From Smittium mucronatum (taxonomy: Eukaryota > Kickxellomycota > Harpellomycetes > Harpellales > Legeriomycetaceae), in the NCBI GenBank assembly GCA_001953115.1, contig LSSL01006496.1, positions 1 to 15,607 of the forward strand: a stretch of 15,607 bases of DNA, given 5' to 3'. Shown here piece by piece: positions 9,615-15,607 of the stretch. The position numbers were made by a program, and so were the translations under genes. A model generated the notes under the pieces. It ran no database searches. It was given only the letters and a program-made list of their open reading frames with translations, and was not told where the DNA came from. Position 1 is the first letter of the stretch; every line of letters begins with the position of its first letter.

Positions 9615-12600
9615 ATTTTTCCATTTAAAATCAATAATTTTTGATTATAATACTGGCAATATAATTTAAATAAAAGAGCTTTTTGTTTTAATATAAACAG
9701 TTATTAAGTAAAAAATAAAATCATAGAAAATTTACGTTATTATTTTATAAATATTTCTTTTAAAAATAATTATTAAATATAAGATTATTTATTACATTGA
9801 TAAATATATATATATAGTTAATAAGAAAAGATGTATATATGAATCAAAAAGGCTTTTTTATTGTTTTTTGTTTTGCATTTTACTGCGGATTTCTATCATG
9901 ATACTGGATATTATACCTAGCTAGTTTATATCTAGACATTTTAAAAAAAAATAGTAATGGTTCTTAAAAAAAGGGTGAATCATAGAAATTTTCAAAATAT
10001 AATAACATGAAATCAATTTCGCTTTTTATATTTCAAAAATTAGAAAAAATTGCAGTTTCATGGTTATTCATCAAATAAATAGAATATTTTTTTGAAAAAA
10101 TTATATTATAGATTCAGCTTGTAAAACATAAAACATTTTATAGTGATTTTAGTTTTCGAATAGTCATTATTTATAACTCCATACTTTCTAAAAATGAAAC
10201 CTAATCATTTTCATGTTAAATATTTAAAATTATAAAATACGGAATGATAATGAAAGATAATATTATGTAGGCTATTACATCGCATTATAAGCCTTATCTG
10301 AATCAATTCATTTTAAATAATACTTCTCAAAAAAAATATAATTATTTTTCATTTCATTTTATTCATATCTAAATATAACCTAGTATATAAATATCTTGTG
10401 AATTATTTTTTAAATATTGTATGTGTACTTTTTATGAATAAATTATTTGATTTTTATTATCAGATTTCTTTAAAAAAAATTATTAGAAAACTTATTTTAT
10501 TGCTTAAAGGTAAAGGTCTTAAAATAATCTGAATTTAAGAGTACCTATATCATTAAAATTATATAATATGCAAATACTGCTAACTTTTTTACTTGTGATA
10601 CAAAATTTTATTTGTTTTTATCTCATAATAGCTATAAACTAAAGTTTTGGTAAATTCTGAAAATTATATACTAGTTTATAATGGGATAAATGGAATAGGA
10701 TTATATCTTAGTCTTATGCTTGTTATCACATGTAAAATTATATAAATATAAAATCAATCTGAAAGTTCATCAGTATATTAATGATTTTTTGTCCATTATT
10801 TTTAAAATTCAAGAGTTTATAGAATTTTTAGTGTAAAATAAGCCCATATATTAGATTTAAAGTCAATATTACATTAAATTTTTCAAGATATTCTTAAATA
10901 AAATCCTTTCAAAATTACATGAGCCCAAAAAATTATCTTATGTGATTTTGTAGCGTCTATATTTATTCTAACTTGTCTGATTGATTTCAAAAAATAGAGC
11001 CATTAACTAAATTTTAAATATTGATAAATTATTAAACTTTAAAATTTTTTTGGGGATATAAATTGGGTTTTGAGAATTTAAAATGCAGTTGAAGTAGATT
11101 TTAGAGGTAGATACATAGTTTTGGATTATTTTTTTTGAGTCAATTTCACAATTTTAGGATACAAATTAATTTTTACTTATATCAATATATTATCAATATT
11201 TTATATAATGGCGAATAAAAAAGTTTATATTGAGGTAATAATTAAAAAAAATTGTTTTTTTACTCAGATATTTTTCTCCTAACTTTTTTAATTATTTTGA
11301 CACATATTGCCATTGCGTTTTTTGCTGAAGGCTCAAAGATAGAATACTCTTAATTTTATTTCATTTTTCAAAACTACTTTTGATTGTTTTATAAATCAAT
11401 TCCGATAAAAAGTTGAAGATTTTCTATATCAAAATGAGTAGTTTATTTGAAATTTCAAAATTTGATATTCCAATTTTCACTCGAAATCTATAAATATCAA
11501 AAATATATTTCCCAAATTTGTGTTAGCGATTAACTATTAATTTTTTGAGAAGTAAAAACGAAATTTTATTATAGTTAAAAACTCCAAAAAATTTGAAATC
11601 GATTTGTAAATATGTAAGGCTGACCATCAATATAATTCTCTGATTTATTTAAATATAAATGTTTAAAAAATGAAATTATATATATCGATTCAAATTTTCA
11701 TCCATAATCATTTTTACTATATTTTTCAATCGAAGCTATTACTCATAAAATTAAAGATTGATTTACATATTTTATTCTATATAAAATGCATTTATATCAA
11801 GTTTTGTTGGTATAAAGATGGAATAAATGTGTATCTTTGAATCTAAACAAAGGTTTCTGGGTAGTCTCTATGAAATTAAAATTTACATCATTCGGATCAG
11901 CTGATTATCATTCCTCATAAATAATAATATTTTTTTCATAATGCGAATAATGCATAATTTTAGTTGAAATTTTTGTGTTTTTTCTTTATTTTGATTATTT
12001 TACTTTATTAGTATAATATATTTTAATCGAATATATCTGAGTGGTTTTAGTTTTAAGGTTTTTTAATCCGGTTTTAAGCTTATTTTATAAGGACTTAGAT
12101 CTTATAAAATGTAGTCAATATTTTTTTTTCCTAATTACTCTCTCGAATTATTTTGTGTGTTTTTTACTGTCTTTGTTTATATTAATAAAGCTCAGTTCAG
12201 TCGCAATAAACTTCTGCTTTAAAATATTAAAAAAATTCAATGACATTAAAATACAAATAGTGTAATATTGTGGTTTTGAATTTTCTTAAAAAAATCTTAT
12301 TGTTTTTATTTCTTTGAGCTCGGATTGGTCCGTCTAAAATCAATTCTTTCTAAGCTTTATCATATTAAACTTTTAAACTGGAGTAAATTGAAGGTCGAAA
12401 AATTGTATAAATAAAAAAATATTAAAGATCTATAAAATATGATTTTATTTGATTTATTGGAACTCAACCATGAGTATACTCATTTTTTGAAAATAATCGC
12501 AAATTTTTTAACCAAAATTTACTTGATCACATTATTGTCTTTTATAAAAATAATCCCCATTTTACAAAATCATTTACTAAAATGAAAAGTAAATCAAATA

Positions 12601-13620
12601 AAATTCAATTATATCAAGTTTCAAAATTTCATATTATTATATAGCTTTTATTATGAACTGATAACGCATTTTTTTTAAAGAATTATCATAAAAAAAGTAT
12701 TTATTCACACTTAAGTATTCGCATTCATGGTAATTTTTACTTATTAATATCAAAAATTTCATATTTTTATCGCCTAAACCTCTTTGAGCTAAATTAGAAA
12801 ACTACTTTATCTTACTGTTGCTTTTTTTAAATTCGAAATATCATATCACTTGCAAAAAAAACGCACTAAAATTCATTGGATTTTATAATTAGGATAATAG
12901 AAAAATAAAATGTTATTATTTTTTTCGATAGTGACGGCTGAATTTAATCTAAAAAAAAATAATATAAATTTAATCGATTATTTGATCATTAAAAGATATT
13001 GAAAATTATGTTAATTCTTTATTAAGAATCCTTTAATCATATATTTAATATGGATGCTTATTACATCAAAATTATATAATCATACCAAAAAATGTAAATT
13101 ATGCTAGGGGCATCAGGTTAGTCTCTGTGATTTGAAAAAAAAACAAATAGAAACGTATTTTTTTTAATAAAATGAAATTAATATAATTATTAGTAATTAT
13201 TGATGAATATTTTTAGTAGTTTTAGCCAGAGTCCGATCAATTTTTTGTACTATTTTTTTAGCTAGCTGATTATTTTCATCTAAAATTATTTCAATTCGAC
13301 CAATTTTTAATATAATGGACTGAAAACAATAGAAATATACTATTTCGAATCAGATTCAATTAATTTGGAATTTTTTGAGCTAAATGAATGAATTTTCCAA
13401 ATAAAAATCTTCTAAAGTTATAAAGTAGAAAGTTTTACATACAATTTGCCAAAATAAAAATTCCTATAAATTTATTTTTCAAAATTTTAAATCTCGATAT
13501 TAGTATTTTTTTTAACTGTTGCGGTCAATTAATCTTTGTAAAAATCAATTGATTGCCCATCAGATATAACTATGTAACATATTTGAACACATTAATAAGT
13601 CGTTGTGTTATGTCTATAAT
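9615..13620. other. AT-rich non-coding stretch, right-centre
   Basis: No gene is supported. The 74-codon plus frame at 12041-12265 starts at GTG and is hydrophobic (Phe/Leu/Ile), as T-rich DNA usually reads. Minor features are an (AT)6 tract near 9804-9815, a CTAGCTAG palindrome at 9918-9925, ATCAGCTGAT at 11896-11905, a small GC-rich islet with CGGA/TCCG arms at 12321-12332, and another islet with ATGC/GCAT arms at 13101-13113. Dinucleotide counts at 10441-10620 are only borderline for RIP (TpA/ApT 27/25; CpA+TpG against ApC+GpT 12/11). Confidence 0.6.
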
Positions 13621-14090
13621 TGGTTTTTAGAATTTTATCTTTCTCAACGAGAAGAAGTGCAATATAAACAGCAATAATTTGGATTAAATAAATTTCCTGA
13701 GTCAGAATAAATATAAAAACGAAACACCCAGAAGTTTTGAGATTAATGGACAAGTTAATATTAAACAGTACCCATAAATATAATTTCTATTTCCATTATT
13801 TATATCTAAAAAATGATATTCAGATATTAAACGAAAAGCAATGATATGAGATTGTATACAGGATATTCGATGTGCAATATGCGATGTGAACTCTGTTTCG
13901 TGTGATATAATTTATTAATAACTACCTTATGTTCTTATTTAGATACACAATATATTCCGCTAATTGATATCCAAGTTTTATTAATGAGTCAATAGATATG
14001 AATATGATGGAACCCATCCTTTTCAATCTTTTATCAAATTTTTTAATGATGGAGATAGTATTATTGTGTCGAAAATTAATATTTTAGACT
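13621..14090 (+). other. Stretch with one relatively stop-poor frame
   Basis: In the plus frame with codons starting at 13701, a 47-codon open run (13701-13841) is followed by runs of 14, 6, 18 and 39 codons to 14084. Only four stops (TGA, TGA, TAA, TGA) interrupt 128 codons, where I would expect about ten for the local base content. This may be the shadow of a decayed coding sequence, but I cannot match it to any family and other frames also contain readable pieces. A 7-bp direct repeat CGATGTG (13868 and 13882) lies inside. The remainder to 15060 is AT-rich without visible features apart from a T12 run (14601-14612). Confidence 0.25.
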
Positions 14091-15060
14091 TTTTAAATTT
14101 TTATTCACACCAATTTCAATCTAATAAAGTTACGAAATATTATCTTTAAACACCTTTTTTTGATCACATAAAGTGATACACTTAACTTACCACAAGACTG
14201 TTATTTTTCTTTATATTTTTAGGCTTTCCAGAATTTTTTTGGTTTAGAATAAGACTGATAGAAATAGCGCTTGAGTATCTTCGTATAAGGGAGTAATAAT
14301 ACCCGTTACACGTATTTAATGTTTTTATATATTTACTAGACTTCTGCTATAGCTAAGCGATGTTTAAATTTAGTTATATAAATCTATTACTATGTTTATA
14401 ATCTAGAATTTTATCTATCTAATAGTTTGAACAGTTTAATGCCATCAAATTTTAAATTTATTCATTTTGGCTGCGAAAAGAAACATATCTCTGCTTACTG
14501 GATGAATATATTTATGTTTATTAAAAATATGTTAAAATAGAAAATAACCGGTTTTAATACATGAGATTAGTCGATAGAGCTTATAAAAGTATGAAAACGA
14601 TTTTTTTTTTTTCATTTTTTTAGTCGATCTTATTACAAATTTGTCGATTTATTTTCATTTTGGTTGTTAAAATTTTTTTATCCATTCTTTTTCTCGATGT
14701 TTTTGTTTGGGCGATTCTTAGGCATACCAGATATATTTTCGTTTAAATACTTATGTTGATTGCTTATAAAAATATGATTGGTTATCAGCCGTGGATTTTT
14801 TTTTAATTATGCTAAATGTACAACCTTTACATTACTTGTAGTTATTATTTTATATCATTTTTAATTAATAAAATCAACAAATGATTATTGCAAAATGCAA
14901 TTTTTATTATTATAGAAATAGAGGACTATTGTAGTAAACGTATCTGGTATGTTAGGAATTTACTCATTTAGCTCTTTTTGGGCCCAAAAAATGCACTGGA
15001 TTCCTATTTGCAAAATATAGTATTTTTTATTCTATGATTTTTAAAAATAATTTAGTTACC
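14091..15060. other. AT-rich non-coding stretch, right part
   Basis: I see no gene. The longest homopolymer in the window, T12, is at 14601-14612. TACCCGTTA at 14302-14310 is shared with about 2792, too short to mean much. Nothing else stands out. Confidence 0.6.
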
Positions 15061-15607
15061 TATGCATATTCAAAACGAAAATTTTGTCATGAGTGAAAGT
15101 TGGAGCCATTTTAGTATTTCTGGCCTTACAAGGGTTAAACAGAGTAAAAAAAAACATAAACTATGATTTACTCTTATAATGACCACAAAGCCTAAAACCT
15201 AAAATTTGAGTTTTTTATCTTTTTTCTTAAATTAAACAAAATGTTTTCAGATGGTGGATAGATTAAGTAGAAAGACTTGGTGTTAGGAATATTTTTTATA
15301 AAGGGGAATAGGGTGATGTTAAGCTTTGCATCAAGTATACGATACTTTTTAAACTTTTCATTATGGATATTGAAGAAAACATTCAATTAATGACTGGTTA
15401 GTGTGATGGAAGAGAAACCAACTTAGGGAAACCAGGTTTTGTTCAAACTGTATATCAAACATGTATTAATTTCAACTAAGAATACATTTTATTTCAATAT
15501 CTCAACATTTTTTAGATCAAAAGCGTTGCCATTTTTGTTTTAAATATCAGTTAATACATTTACTTCAGCGTATATTCAGTTTTTTGATATTTTAAAACTA
15601 AAGATCC
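15061..15607. other. Right end with raised G+C, possible less-decayed repeat or boundary
   Basis: Hand counts per 60-base line from 15061 give about 30, 27, 23, 28, 33, 32 and 30% G+C, clearly above most of the block. No intact gene is seen. The 64-codon minus frame at 15192-15386 has only a TTG start and no internal ATG. In the plus frame with codons from 15240, open runs of 14, 29 and 25 codons are separated by TAG or TAA only (15264, 15309, 15399, 15477), as when Gln or Trp codons mutate C-to-T. GAAACCA recurs at 15414 and 15428. I cannot identify a parent element. Confidence 0.4.

Noticed and set aside
10725..10732. ATCACATG, matching the yeast centromere CDEI consensus RTCACRTG
   Set aside because: No CDEIII-like CCGAA core lies about 80-90 bases away on either side, and an 8-base degenerate match is expected by chance.
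4067..11650. 14-bp shared sequence TCTCTGATTTATTT at 4067 and 11637
   Set aside because: It is mostly A/T, and the flanks do not continue the match, so chance is enough.
12041..12265. 74-codon hydrophobic frame resembling a membrane protein
   Set aside because: It has a GTG start only. T-rich DNA reads as Phe/Leu/Ile, so hydrophobicity is not evidence of membrane segments.
15192..15386. 64-codon minus-strand frame
   Set aside because: It begins at TTG directly after a stop and has no ATG anywhere in the frame.
200..15607. Mitochondrial or plastid genome segment
   Set aside because: A 15-kb organelle stretch should show tRNAs, rRNA or long conserved frames, and none is visible. The GC-balanced left edge also argues against it.

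Overview
This window is almost entirely non-coding, very AT-rich DNA. The first ~120 bases are ordinary in composition (hand count 57/120 G+C, about 48%). G+C then falls to about 35% at 121-180 and 22% at 181-240. From about 200 to the right end most 60-base lines I counted are about 10-25% G+C, rising to about 27-33% over much of 15061-15480. No full-length gene, tRNA, rRNA, CRISPR array or intact transposon was found. The open reading frames of 60-80 codons are about as many as stop-codon statistics predict for this composition, several begin only with TTG or GTG, and none resembles a protein family I recognise.

The sharp two-part composition is the main clue to the source. It fits a filamentous ascomycete with GC-balanced gene islands and AT-rich blocks, in which C-to-T mutation of repeats (repeat-induced point mutation, RIP) has erased transposons, or in which the block is pericentromeric or centromeric. 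Hand dinucleotide counts over 420 bases (5641-5880 and 10441-10620) gave TpA/ApT of about 1.13 and (CpA+TpG)/(ApC+GpT) of about 0.91. Both lean in the RIP direction, but the sample is small and the second stretch alone is borderline. Intergenic DNA of some other AT-rich eukaryote cannot be excluded.

Layout: 1-126 is the GC-balanced edge, open in three frames and probably the end or beginning of a gene or young repeat cut by the window. 133-193 holds two hairpin-like inverted repeats at the boundary. 200-3472 is AT-rich with scattered palindromes. 3473-3790 is bounded by a GC-richer 10-bp inverted repeat and abuts an (AT)11 microsatellite, so it may be a decayed miniature transposon. 3811-9404 is AT-rich and contains a hairpin pair near 5500 and a palindrome cluster near 7450. 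9405-9614 has a 9-bp tandem repeat inside a 45-codon reading frame, followed by two adjacent dyads. 9615-13620 is featureless. 13620-14090 has one frame with few stops. 15061-15607 is less AT-rich and may be either the next boundary or a less decayed repeat.

No set of genes working together can be described. The interest lies in the boundary, the possible relics and the clusters of dyad symmetry.
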